Positions 34,511 through 42,671 of a DNA stretch of 53,560 bases are shown one piece after another. Where the stretch lies: assembly GCA_022568135.1 (NCBI GenBank), contig JADFFQ010000021.1, positions 1 through 53,560 on the forward strand. Direction: 5' to 3'. A model generated the notes under the pieces. The model worked only from the letters and a program-made list of their open reading frames with translations. It had not been told where the DNA came from and ran no database searches. The first letter of the stretch is position 1. The number at the start of each line of letters is the position of its first letter. Source of the DNA: Planctomycetota bacterium (lineage in GTDB: Bacteria > Planctomycetota > Phycisphaerae > Phycisphaerales > SM1A02). The position numbers and the translations under genes were made by a program.

Positions 34511-36001
34511 ATGCGATTTCACATGATCCGGACATCAGCGGCCTTGGCGGTGTGTGGCGGCGTGTTGCTCACCCCCGCGTCCCTGGCCAGCGGCCCAAGG
34601 TCGTACACCATCATGCCGCTCGTCCTCGAAGGCGATTCCGTCGTCGGCGTCGGCCAGGTGACGGCTATCGACAACGTCGCCGTCAACAACACTGGCCAGT
34701 GGCTCGTCGAAGCGGATACGAACAACCCGAATACTGACGCCGACTCGATCCTGCTCCGCAACGGTGTCCTCGTGATGCGGGAGGGTGACCCGGTCTCCGC
34801 ACCGGCCGGGGCCACGCTCGATTCCTTCGACTCCGTTACGATCACCGATGGCGGACACAGCGGGTTCAACTTCTTCCTCGACGGGACCAACGACATCTTC
34901 GACGATTCGGGCGTGTACGCCTTTCTCGGGCCGGGTTCAGATCCGTTTACCGATCCCGTCCTGGTCGTTCAAGAGAGCCAACCCGCACCAGGCCTGACCA
35001 AGGGAACGTTGTTCATCGGCTTCTTCGACGTGAAAATCAACAACGCCGACCAACTGTTCGTCACCGCGAGTGTAGACGATCCGAACATCCCCACGTCGGT
35101 CGATCGCGCCCTGTACATCCTCGAATCCGACCCGCAACGCGGTGGGATCACGGGATTCGAGATGTTTGCGGCGGAAGGCGACATTCTGCGCGGTCAAAGC
35201 GAGGTCGTCGCCGACTTTGGCACTGGGCCGCACGCTTCCGCCTTCAACGACCTCGGCCAAGTGCTGCTGTTCGCCGATCTGGCGGGCTCCACCGCGACGG
35301 ACGGCACGATCTATTTCTACGACGGTGGTTTCACGTTGTTGGCCCAGGAAGGAAGCGCCTCGCCGGTCACCGGCCGTAACTGGCTGAGCCTCTCCGGCCC
35401 GGAGATGGACCTCAACAACCACACCGAGTACGTCTTCAGCGGCTCTCTTGACGGTGATGCCGCAACCAACCTGCTCATCGTCAAGAACGGCGAGAAGTTC
35501 ATTCAGGAAGGCGACACCCTCCCCGCGATCGGTGGTGTCTTCACGTTCACCAGCTTCGGCAGCGGACCGATCGAAATCAGCGACTCCGGTGATGTCCTTT
35601 GGTACGGGGATTGGGACGATCCGAACACCGATACCGATACCGGACTGTTCCTGGAAGACACACTGCTCGTGCAGGAGGGTGTAACGGCGATCAACGGCGA
35701 CATTGTGGATACGCTGCGCGGGATTACCGACGGCTACCACATGAGCAACAACGGCCGGTTCATCGTCTTCGAGGCCGTCCTGCAAGACGGCACCGAAGGG
35801 GCCTTTCTCATTGAGTTTGAAGCCGCCTGTCCGTGGGACCTCAACGGCTCTGACAGTGTCAATGTCCTCGATCTGCTTGCGCTGTTGGCCGCATGGGGGC
35901 CGTGCCAAGTGTGCCCGCCCAGGTGCGGTTTTGACGGTGACTGCACGATCGGCATCATTGACCTGCTCATCCTGCTCGCCAACTGGGGCGACTGCCCGTG
36001 A
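34511..36001 (+). CDS. Secreted repeat protein with C-terminal GC-type dockerin tag
   Basis: A 496-residue exported protein. Signal peptide 'AALAVCGGVLLTPASLASG' is followed by several repeats of about 60-70 residues. They are built around 'DSVVGVGQVTAIDNVAVNNTGQWLVEAD', 'SILLRNGVLVMREGD', 'LLIVKNGEKFIQEGDTLP' and 'GLFLEDTLLVQEGV', a beta-rich planctomycete surface repeat (DUF7453-like; uncertain). The C-terminus has two dockerin-like segments, 'DLNGSDSVNVLDLLALLAAWG' and 'DGDCTIGIIDLLILLANWG', with extra Cys between them (CQVCPPRC). I chose ATG 34511 with GGAGG about 11 bases upstream. The terminator palindrome copy 3 follows at 36043. Confidence 0.78.
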   Translation: MRFHMIRTSAALAVCGGVLLTPASLASGPRSYTIMPLVLEGDSVVGVGQVTAIDNVAVNNTGQWLVEADTNNPNTDADSILLRNGVLVMREGDPVSAPAGATLDSFDSVTITDGGHSGFNFFLDGTNDIFDDSGVYAFLGPGSDPFTDPVLVVQESQPAPGLTKGTLFIGFFDVKINNADQLFVTASVDDPNIPTSVDRALYILESDPQRGGITGFEMFAAEGDILRGQSEVVADFGTGPHASAFNDLGQVLLFADLAGSTATDGTIYFYDGGFTLLAQEGSASPVTGRNWLSLSGPEMDLNNHTEYVFSGSLDGDAATNLLIVKNGEKFIQEGDTLPAIGGVFTFTSFGSGPIEISDSGDVLWYGDWDDPNTDTDTGLFLEDTLLVQEGVTAINGDIVDTLRGITDGYHMSNNGRFIVFEAVLQDGTEGAFLIEFEAACPWDLNGSDSVNVLDLLALLAAWGPCQVCPPRCGFDGDCTIGIIDLLILLANWGDCP

Positions 36002-36042
36002 GAGAAACGACGAATCGGCCCCAACGTCGAAATATCACGAAC

Positions 36043-36066
36043 GCCCAGGGAAAGCTTTCCCTGGGC
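36043..36066. terminator. Palindrome copy 3, between convergent genes
   Basis: The 24-bp perfect palindrome (arm GCCCAGGGAAAG) is followed by TTTG on the plus strand. It lies 42 bases after the dockerin-protein stop and 38 bases before the PDZ gene end, so it serves converging transcripts as at 4670. Confidence 0.75.
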
Positions 36067-36103
36067 TTTGTGTTTGTGTCTGTGCCGGTCTTGAGAGCAC
36101 ACG

Positions 36104-37210
36104 CTACTCGTCGTTCTCCTCGTGACTGCCTCTGATCTCCTCGACCAGCCTGTCGAGCATCTCCATGAGATCGTCGATGCGATCGCTGAGCTGTTCCAGA
36201 CGTTCCTCGATGTGGCGCGGCGCGCGCTCCCGCAGGAGGCGGTAAGCCTCACCCAGGCGTTCGCGCGTCGGCCGCTCAAGCCTGCGGAAGAGCCGCGACG
36301 CGTCCGGATCGATCACGAAACCCCGCCAGTCAATGTCACCTGTCGGCAAGCGGAAGTCGCGCGCGATCTGGACGCCTGGGCCGCCCCCGATCAAGTCGGC
36401 GGACCGCATTGCATCGGCATCGAAGGCGTCGAGCGTGACGACGACCTCGCCCGCGCGGCCTTCGTGAATGACCGAAAGCGTAACGGTCTCGCCGGGCTCT
36501 TTGTCCGCGAGCGCTTCGTGAATGCTATGGGGGTCGGCGGGTGTCTGGCCGTCAATGGCGGTGATGATGTCGAATTGATCCAGCCCGGCATCGTGGGCGG
36601 GCAGACCCTCAAACAGCGCACTGATCATCGTGGTCGAGCCGGGCTCGAGGCCGAGGTGGCGTTGCAGGGCCTTGCCCGGTTCGGCCAGATGGATACCGAG
36701 CATCACTTTGGGGTGCGGTCCGTCGATTTCAAATCGCGGCCCCGGACGTCCGCGAGGGGCATCGCCGCGCGGCCCGCGGCGGAACCTGAAGCGCGGGCCG
36801 CGGTCACCGTCGCCGACGCGCCCGCCGAAGACCTCGATGTCGTTGCCGTCGTCGTCAAGGATCATGATGCTGCGGTCGTCGCCGCGAATGATCCTGTCCA
36901 ACGAGATCTCGTTGCCGTCTTCGTCGAGGATGATGATGCGCCCGTCTTTGTCGCGAATGATTCTGTCGGCGGGAATCTCTTCGCCGTCCACCTTGACCGA
37001 GATGTCGCCGTCCTCGATGCGGACCTCGATCGTTTGGCGGTCTGAGAAGGCCGCCATCGGCGGGTCATCTGTGATGACCGCCGTCTTGCAGATGACGTGA
37101 ACCTTTTCTTGCGGGCATCCTGCTGTGGCCGGGGCGGTCAACAACGCCGCCGCCGCAATGCCAATGGCGCCCAGTGTAAACCAAGATGTGTTTGTATTCA
37201 TGCTGTCCAT
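36104..37210 (-). CDS. Exported PDZ-domain protein, third gene of a sigma/anti-sigma operon
   Basis: A 368-residue protein with signal peptide 'LGAIGIAAAALLTAPATAG'. A region of three related units follows, each about 25 residues long, 'GDISVKVDGEEIPADRIIRDKDGRIIILDEDGNEISLDRIIRGDD'. Next come an Arg/Gly/Pro-rich linker ('RGPRFRFRRGPRGDAPRGRP') and a PDZ domain ('MISALFEGLPAHDAGLDQFDIITAIDGQTPAD...TVTLSVIHEG'). The C-terminus is a helical, Glu/Arg-rich coiled coil. There is no protease domain. I chose ATG 37210 with GAGGA eight bases upstream. It follows the anti-sigma gene by 93 bases and may take part in envelope-stress sensing, by analogy with PDZ partners of RseA-type systems. Confidence 0.7.
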   Translation of the reverse strand: MDSMNTNTSWFTLGAIGIAAAALLTAPATAGCPQEKVHVICKTAVITDDPPMAAFSDRQTIEVRIEDGDISVKVDGEEIPADRIIRDKDGRIIILDEDGNEISLDRIIRGDDRSIMILDDDGNDIEVFGGRVGDGDRGPRFRFRRGPRGDAPRGRPGPRFEIDGPHPKVMLGIHLAEPGKALQRHLGLEPGSTTMISALFEGLPAHDAGLDQFDIITAIDGQTPADPHSIHEALADKEPGETVTLSVIHEGRAGEVVVTLDAFDADAMRSADLIGGGPGVQIARDFRLPTGDIDWRGFVIDPDASRLFRRLERPTRERLGEAYRLLRERAPRHIEERLEQLSDRIDDLMEMLDRLVEEIRGSHEENDE

Positions 37211-37303
37211 CGTGTTTGTCCTCGTTCTAGACCTTCGTACAGTCGTTGGGTTTGAGACGTTGGAAGTTGACAAAGCGTTCGCTGCCGAACCGTGGAGCGA
37301 TCG

Positions 37304-37948
37304 TTACATCGACCGGCCGGGGTGCTCTTCGAATCGCACCAGAGTGGGACGACCGAGCTCGTCCTGGGCCGTGAACTGGTACAAATCCGCCACAATCGCC
37401 CGCTCAAGAACCTGCCGCAGGTACAGCAGCTCGTATCCCTGGCCGGAGGAAGCCGGTCGTGAGTCGATCAATACTTTCTCAGGCACTTCACCGATGACAA
37501 GATCCTCCTGGCGTCCGCGATCGAGGTAGGCCCGAAAGAGGTCGGCGGCCGGCGCGGAGCGCAGGAGTTCGGCGGTTGCGATGCCCGCCTGCTCGATACC
37601 TTGATTCGTTGGCATAGGACCGAAAAGCCCCAAAGCCCAGGTTATTGTCACGACGGCGGCAACGGCCCATCCACCCCACGCGCCGAATCGCCGGCCTGCG
37701 GTGTCCCGCGATGTCTGGGCCAATCTCCCGGGGTTGGGCTCATCGGCCGGCAGCTCGATGGCATCGGCGGCGCCCGCGAACGCGTTGACCGCTCGCGCGA
37801 AGCTGGCGCACTCGCGCAGGGTCTCGGCGACACGGCGCCACAACATTGGATCATCGCCGGCCATCGCTGTGAGTTCGTCCCATTCGCCGGGGGTTGCCTG
37901 GCCGTCAATGGCCTTGGAGATCAATAGTTCTTCGCGCGGTTGTTTCAT
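37304..37948 (-). CDS. Putative membrane-bound anti-sigma factor
   Basis: A 214-residue protein. The N-terminal cytoplasmic part 'LLISKAIDGQATPGEWDELTAMAGDDPMLWRRVAETLRECASFARAV' has the size and helical pattern of anti-sigma domains, without a ZAS zinc motif. A single membrane helix ('GWAVAAVVTITWALGLFG', about residues 93-110) is followed by a roughly 100-residue periplasmic part. Its ATG overlaps the stop of the upstream ECF sigma gene by four bases (ATGA). Function rests on this coupling and the topology, not on a recognised domain. Confidence 0.65.
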   Translation of the reverse strand: MKQPREELLISKAIDGQATPGEWDELTAMAGDDPMLWRRVAETLRECASFARAVNAFAGAADAIELPADEPNPGRLAQTSRDTAGRRFGAWGGWAVAAVVTITWALGLFGPMPTNQGIEQAGIATAELLRSAPAADLFRAYLDRGRQEDLVIGEVPEKVLIDSRPASSGQGYELLYLRQVLERAIVADLYQFTAQDELGRPTLVRFEEHPGRSM

Positions 37949-38796
37949 CGTTCGCCTCTTTGTACATTGTGCCCGGCGATCGACGCGACAATCGCCGGCC
38001 GGGGTCCGATCTCTCTGCTCTTCAGCGCCAGCTCGCGGAGCATACGACGGGCGCGTGCGATGCGGGTCTCGACGGTCGCTTCGGGCAAGCTGAGAATCTC
38101 TGCAATGTGCCTGCCGCGCATTGAGTGAACTGCCCTGAGCATCAGCGGCTCGCGGTATGCTTCGGGAATCCGAGAGGCCAGCGCGAGCAGCCGGCGTGCT
38201 TCGTCGTCCAGCGCGATGAGATCACCGGCCTCGGCGGACGATGCACCGTAATCGTAATCATTGTCAAGGGCCTCAGGCCTCGGCCGACTCTTCCATGCCC
38301 GGGCTGATGCCCGTGCCGTGTTGACCGCGACCGTCCGAAGCCAGGCGCGGATATTCCGTGGCTCCCGAAGGCTGCTGATCTTGCTGACCAAGGTCATGGC
38401 CACTTCCTGTAGCAGATCGTCGAGCGGATCATGCGGTGATTTGTGGGCGAGCAGCACGGCCGCAATCCAGCGCCGGTGTTCGTGCCACAGCGCAAGGATC
38501 GCCTCACGCTCGCCACGCATTGCCGCGACAACAGTCGCGTCGCCAATTGGCACCTCCGCAGGGGCGGTCACAACAAGCTCCGTGTCAGTGATAGGATGCG
38601 CCCCGCCGTCGATCCTGTCATCTTGGTTGGCACTTTGGTTGACCCGGCCGCCGGGGCTGGTTCCTCCGGCGTAGCACAGGCCATCGCTCGGCTCTGCGGA
38701 ACCGATCTGCGGCCCGCGAGGGTGATCTGTGTAGATGCGCTGATGGTTCCGGTTATTCGTTGCCGGGGCAGGCTGGGATCGCCTCAAAGGCCACAT
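37945..38796 (-). CDS. ECF-type RNA polymerase sigma factor
   Basis: Sigma-70 family, extracytoplasmic-function group. Region 2 is seen as 'EAILALWHEHRRWIAAVLLAHKSPHDPLDDLLQEVAMTLVSKISSLREPRNIRAWLRTVAVNTAR', with the DLLQEV core-binding motif. Region 4 is 'LASRIPEAYREPLMLRAVHSMRGRHIAEILSLPEATVETRIARARRMLRE', a helix-turn-helix. The N-terminus is uncertain: the frame opens at ATG 38796, but the first 80 or so residues look non-coding, and a later GTG such as that in 'VTAPAEVPIGD' may be the true start. The gene overlaps the anti-sigma gene by four bases. Divergent from the peroxidase gene. Confidence 0.85.
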   Translation of the reverse strand: MWPLRRSQPAPATNNRNHQRIYTDHPRGPQIGSAEPSDGLCYAGGTSPGGRVNQSANQDDRIDGGAHPITDTELVVTAPAEVPIGDATVVAAMRGEREAILALWHEHRRWIAAVLLAHKSPHDPLDDLLQEVAMTLVSKISSLREPRNIRAWLRTVAVNTARASARAWKSRPRPEALDNDYDYGASSAEAGDLIALDDEARRLLALASRIPEAYREPLMLRAVHSMRGRHIAEILSLPEATVETRIARARRMLRELALKSREIGPRPAIVASIAGHNVQRGER

Positions 38797-38945
38797 TGCG
38801 GCCTCGAAACCCGGGAAGCGCCTTGGTCGCCCGCCTATCGTGGAGTATGGTAGGCGAAGAAGAAGATCACCGCCCCAGCAGCATCCCGGCGCCCGGCAGG
38901 GTCGCGTCCGACTGACACGGGCCGAAAGAAGAAAGGGGGCAGCCT

Positions 38946-40658
38946 ATGAGCGGTAGACCGCGCGCCAAGTGCCCTGTGCTGCCAGCCGCAGCGGGTGGGC
39001 TGGCACTGATGCTTGCAATCTCACCCGACGGCAGCGCCCAGGATGCGCCGCTGTTCACTCGGCCGTTCGATGGTGTGCCCGTGCCGGCCCTGGAGCTGTA
39101 TCTGCGCATCGTTCCGCTTGAGCAGATCAACTTTGAGAACGACGATAAACGCCATCTTGATGTTGGAGGCGGTCCCGACAGTCTGCCCGCCGACCTGCCG
39201 CCTCGCTTCACCGACGACCGGACGACGCGCTCCACCAGCGGGATGACCACCGGCGGCTCGTACTTCGGGCAGTTCGTGGACCACGATCTCACGCTCACTC
39301 GTCTCCGGTTCGATGAGCTGCTGATCGAGCCGTTCGTGTTCCGATATCACGAGACCGAAGGCTCCTTTCAGAACCGACGAACCCCCGGCTTCGATCTCGA
39401 CCCGCTCTATCGAATCTCACCGCTGGAGTATCCGTCCACGCCGGAGAACCTCGGCCCTTGGGACCTCAGCAACCTGCGATTCCGCTTCTCAATAAACCGT
39501 AGTGGGGCGCTTGACTTCATTCGCGGCGGCAGCGGTATCGCCATCATCGGCGACCCGCGCAACGATATTACCGGCGTGATCGGCCAGCTCCATCGGGCTT
39601 TCATGAAGCTGCACAACGTCCAGGTGGACAAGATCATCATTCGAGATCGTATAGACGAATTGAGCTTGGAGTTCCTCAGCGAACAGTGGTGGGACATCTT
39701 CAACGAGGCCCGCAATTACACGACTGCCTACTACCAGGGCATCGTGTGCAACGAGCTGGCGCAGCAGCTCACCGGCCGAACATTGTTCGAGGCGATCCAG
39801 GACCCGCGCCAGCCGCTGGGCCCCGTTGGGGCTCCGCACGTGACGGTCGAGTTTGCCGGCGGCGCCTTCCGCTTGCACACGCTGATTCCGACCGAGGTGC
39901 AGGTTGCCCCAGACACGTTCTTGGATCCGATCGACGAGCAACTTCGAAACGGTGTGCCCTGGCCGTATTTGTTTGGCCCGACCGCGCCGCTGGCCGGCAA
40001 GCTCGACGCTGCGGTGGCCGCGCCGCTTCGTCAGATCGTCAGCCTGATCATCCCCGGCATCCAGATTCCCATCACGCTGGACTTGGCCCAGGTGAATCTT
40101 CTGCGCGGACGGGAAATGAAGCTCCCCAGCGGCGAGGAATACCTGGCGTTGCTGATGGACGAGCTACGCCTGGATCCGAAGAACACCTCCACCATCCGTG
40201 GCAAGCTGATTCTCACGCCCCGAACCGCAGCCGCCATCCTCGATCCACGGGACGATGCGGACTTGCTCGCCGACATCATCAACGGTGATACAGACCTCTG
40301 GGCGTATATCCTTATCGAGGGTGAGCTCAACGACGGGGTGCTGGGGCCCGTCGGGCAGGACATCATTGAACGCAACTGGGCTGAGCTGCTGCTCGCGGAT
40401 GATTGGAGCCTGCTGGGCAAGTACAGTGATCAATTCACGCCCAAGCAAATGGATTTCTTCCGAAGCGCCACCTTCGGCCGCCTGCTCGACGAGATCCTCT
40501 CCCCAGCCGACTTCGACAGCGATGGGCGTGTCGGCATCCTCGATCTCTTGTTTCTGCTGGCCGAATGGGGCGAAAGCGACTCGCCCGCCGACCTCAACGC
40601 CGACGGGACCGTCGATGTCGCCGACCTGATTCTTCTCTGGGAAGAATGGGGATTCTGA
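38946..40658 (+). CDS. Exported heme-peroxidase-like protein (animal peroxidase family) with dockerin tag
   Basis: A 570-residue protein with a signal region ('AAAGGLALMLAISPDGSAQ'). The animal-type heme peroxidase motifs are present: 'SYFGQFVDHDLTLT' with the distal His113, 'IGDPRNDITGVIGQLHRAFMKLHN' with Arg205, and 'VEFAGGAFRLHTLIP' with proximal His311. The last lacks the usual Gly before His (RFGH is RLH), so heme ligation may differ. Two dockerin-like segments end the protein: 'DFDSDGRVGILDLLFLLAEWG' and 'DLNADGTVDVADLILLWEEWG'. AAAGGGGG precedes ATG 38946. The divergent ECF sigma gene suggests possible stress regulation. Confidence 0.82.
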   Translation: MSGRPRAKCPVLPAAAGGLALMLAISPDGSAQDAPLFTRPFDGVPVPALELYLRIVPLEQINFENDDKRHLDVGGGPDSLPADLPPRFTDDRTTRSTSGMTTGGSYFGQFVDHDLTLTRLRFDELLIEPFVFRYHETEGSFQNRRTPGFDLDPLYRISPLEYPSTPENLGPWDLSNLRFRFSINRSGALDFIRGGSGIAIIGDPRNDITGVIGQLHRAFMKLHNVQVDKIIIRDRIDELSLEFLSEQWWDIFNEARNYTTAYYQGIVCNELAQQLTGRTLFEAIQDPRQPLGPVGAPHVTVEFAGGAFRLHTLIPTEVQVAPDTFLDPIDEQLRNGVPWPYLFGPTAPLAGKLDAAVAAPLRQIVSLIIPGIQIPITLDLAQVNLLRGREMKLPSGEEYLALLMDELRLDPKNTSTIRGKLILTPRTAAAILDPRDDADLLADIINGDTDLWAYILIEGELNDGVLGPVGQDIIERNWAELLLADDWSLLGKYSDQFTPKQMDFFRSATFGRLLDEILSPADFDSDGRVGILDLLFLLAEWGESDSPADLNADGTVDVADLILLWEEWGF

Positions 40659-41292
40659 CCGCCGCGCGCACAACCCCGGCCTGAATGCACGTACCACATC
40701 CGCGCGCGCCGCATCTTTGCGCTCCCACATTGCGCTTCCGGGGGGCTTGATTCTGAGGTACAAGTGAGGGTCGGCCTTTCTTGCGCGCGCCCAGGCGGCC
40801 GTGCGGGCCACTCAGCGCGCGCCAGCCATGCCGCGTGCGCGATAACTTCGGCTAACCGAGGCTTATCTCCGCGCAACTCGCGCTAAGTCGGCGCTTCGGG
40901 AGCGCATCGAGCCGTAAGTTCGACCAACTCGTGCGCGCCGGCGCGACCTCAACCCACAGTGCGCGCAGAGTCGTGGCTGCGCCGCCCACCTACGGGCCGC
41001 AGGTACCGCAGGGGTTGCCGCCGGCGACGGAGCACCATTCGGCCAGCAGCTTCGCCAGGTCGAACGCATCGACACACCCAACCCCCGCGCCAGATCCGAG
41101 GAAGGAATCACAGATAAACACGGATGAGCACTGATGGTTTTGAGAAACTGGAAACACGGAGGGCGACGGAGATGAGGAAAGGATTCTCAAGCCTCAAGCC
41201 CCAGGGCTCAAGCCTTCTTATCACGCTTCGGCCAACGCTCAAATGCGCTCATGGCGGGATTGTAGCAGAATATGCCTTGGGAACTCCGAGGC
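40659..41292. other. Non-coding stretch between the peroxidase and the E1-E2-JAB operon
   Basis: It holds a decayed dockerin fragment (40990-41085). Beside it is a segment with the character of dispersed intergenic boilerplate: 'ATCACAGATAAACACGGATG' near 41108 and runs of CTCAAGCC at about 41190-41215. I found no intact gene. Base composition falls from GC-rich to AT-rich across it, which would fit the edge of a transferred segment. Confidence 0.5.
40990..41085 (-). pseudogene. Orphan dockerin-tag fragment
   Basis: Reads 'GVGCVDAFDLAKLLAEWCSV' then 'AGGNPCGTCGP' and a TAG stop, almost identical to the C-terminus of the 1222-residue protein at 49321 ('GCVDAFDLAKLLANWCSFLG...'). Nothing upstream in frame looks like a secreted protein, so it is the leftover 3' end of a lost dockerin gene next to the E1-E2-JAB operon. 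Confidence 0.7.
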
Positions 41293-41820
41293 TCACTTGC
41301 CTGTTGACGCTTCTTGGAAGAGTCGAAGTTTCAGTGATTGAAGTTGGAGGCCTCGCCCCCAAAACGTCATAACAGGCCAGAGAACTGAGGCAGATAAACG
41401 CCAGGTCTCGCCTGTCAAAAGGAGCATAATCGGGTTCGGCGCCCTTGCTGGTTTGTACTTTGCAATACGTCGGAGTGTCTTTATGTCCTTCGTACTGAGT
41501 ACCGGTTTCCCATCTGGGTGGGTGTGCCAATCGCCTAAATAGACGATGCGATTTCCCGACGAATGATATCGATTGGAAATCTCTTGGAGGTGATAATCGT
41601 GGTCCGGCCTGAACGATTCCGTAGTCCGTGCCGCACCAGGACCCGGCCCAATCATCTCTGTCACGACGGGTTCGGCTGGTGCCGTCCCCCAGTATCCCAT
41701 CAGTACCCCTCCTGTTTCATGGGGGAACTGTTGGATAGCTTCCGTTATGAAAGCTTCAAACACCGAGTGTGAAATCCACAGATTCGATGGTGGGTCTACT
41801 TGAGATTGCAAATGGGACAT
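41293..41820 (-). CDS. JAMM/JAB-domain isopeptidase (Mov34/MPN/PAD-1 family)
   Basis: A 175-residue protein consisting of one JAB/MPN metalloprotease domain, the family that cuts ubiquitin-like proteins from targets or trims their C-termini. The catalytic set is complete: Glu35 in 'FPHETGGVLMGYW', His99 and His101 in 'LGDWHTHPDGKPVLSTKD', Ser109 and Asp112 (H-x-H-x10-D). It is the last gene of a four-gene operon; its ATG lies inside the end of the E1-like gene with a 25-base overlap. In known bacterial ubiquitin-like systems the JAB enzyme processes the modifier or reverses conjugation. Confidence 0.9.
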   Translation of the reverse strand: MSHLQSQVDPPSNLWISHSVFEAFITEAIQQFPHETGGVLMGYWGTAPAEPVVTEMIGPGPGAARTTESFRPDHDYHLQEISNRYHSSGNRIVYLGDWHTHPDGKPVLSTKDIKTLRRIAKYKPARAPNPIMLLLTGETWRLSASVLWPVMTFWGRGLQLQSLKLRLFQEASTGK

Positions 41821-42671
41821 TCGGGATGAACAGGCAGGCTGTGGGGCATATACACTGGAGGTAAGAGTTCGCCTTGTTCATTACGAAACGAAATGTGTGT
41901 CACATCCCAGTTCATTCTCGGATAGCCAACTTCGTGGTTTTCACAGAGCGTCGATACTACAACTCGCACGCCCATCATCGCAATATCGAGCATATCGAAG
42001 CCAGTTCCCGTGAATGTTGTATCTCCACATCCGGCGGTCTGAAGGCTACCATTCGGATCAAAGGGCGGCTCGATTATTTTATCTTCCTTACTCCATTTTA
42101 GATAACACCAATAACAGCCGCTTTGGCTGTCATCGTTCTTGATCCTGAAGACTCGGCCACCCCATCCGCCTGGCGTCACTGACATTCCAACGTACGGTAT
42201 CCCGAGCTTGCGAGCATGATATGCCAGGTAGTTGTGTACACCAGGTTCCGCCGTCGCATCAAAGATCAAATTTGCATCCTGAGTCATGTCCTCAACAATC
42301 TGCTCATCCGGCAGTTTGTTTCTATCGTCAGGGTTTCGGATGCCTCCGAGTTTGGATGGCCAGTCTTTTATCTTGCAGTATGGAAACTCATGGATGATCC
42401 ATTCCTTGATGACTTCAGTCTTGAAGCGCCCCGAGATTGTTAACCCTCGCGGCCAGCGTACGATTGTTCCGGGATCTACTGTGTCATGATCGAGGATACC
42501 TAACTCGGCCACTCCGGCTTTCGCCAGTTCGATCGCGGCCGGTGCGCCAAGACAGCCGAGACCGAATAGTGCTACCTTTGCATTACGTAGAGGCGTGAGT
42601 TCCGGTATTCGAGCGGCGATGTCCTCTGGACCCGCTCGCCCCGCGCGGGTGAAGCAGTACTCACACTTCAT
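41796..42671 (-). CDS. Short ThiF/E1-like adenylyltransferase
   Basis: A 291-residue E1-like enzyme with a single Rossmann adenylation domain. ATP site 'VALFGLGCLGAPAAIELAKAGV' (GxGxxG, residues 37-42), 'LGILDHDTVDPGTIVRW' (Asp61/Asp63, Arg72) and Lys84 match ThiF/MoeB/E1. A structural zinc is expected from CYWC (186-189) and CPIC (285-288); an additional CEYC lies at the N-terminus. Cys215 in 'TAGCGDTTFTGTGFDML' is a candidate catalytic Cys. It lacks the inactive second adenylation domain and a large Cys domain, so it is much smaller than the E1 of Bil-type operons. It overlaps the E2-like gene by four bases and the JAB gene by 25. Confidence 0.88.
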   Translation of the reverse strand: MKCEYCFTRAGRAGPEDIAARIPELTPLRNAKVALFGLGCLGAPAAIELAKAGVAELGILDHDTVDPGTIVRWPRGLTISGRFKTEVIKEWIIHEFPYCKIKDWPSKLGGIRNPDDRNKLPDEQIVEDMTQDANLIFDATAEPGVHNYLAYHARKLGIPYVGMSVTPGGWGGRVFRIKNDDSQSGCYWCYLKWSKEDKIIEPPFDPNGSLQTAGCGDTTFTGTGFDMLDIAMMGVRVVVSTLCENHEVGYPRMNWDVTHISFRNEQGELLPPVYMPHSLPVHPECPICNLK

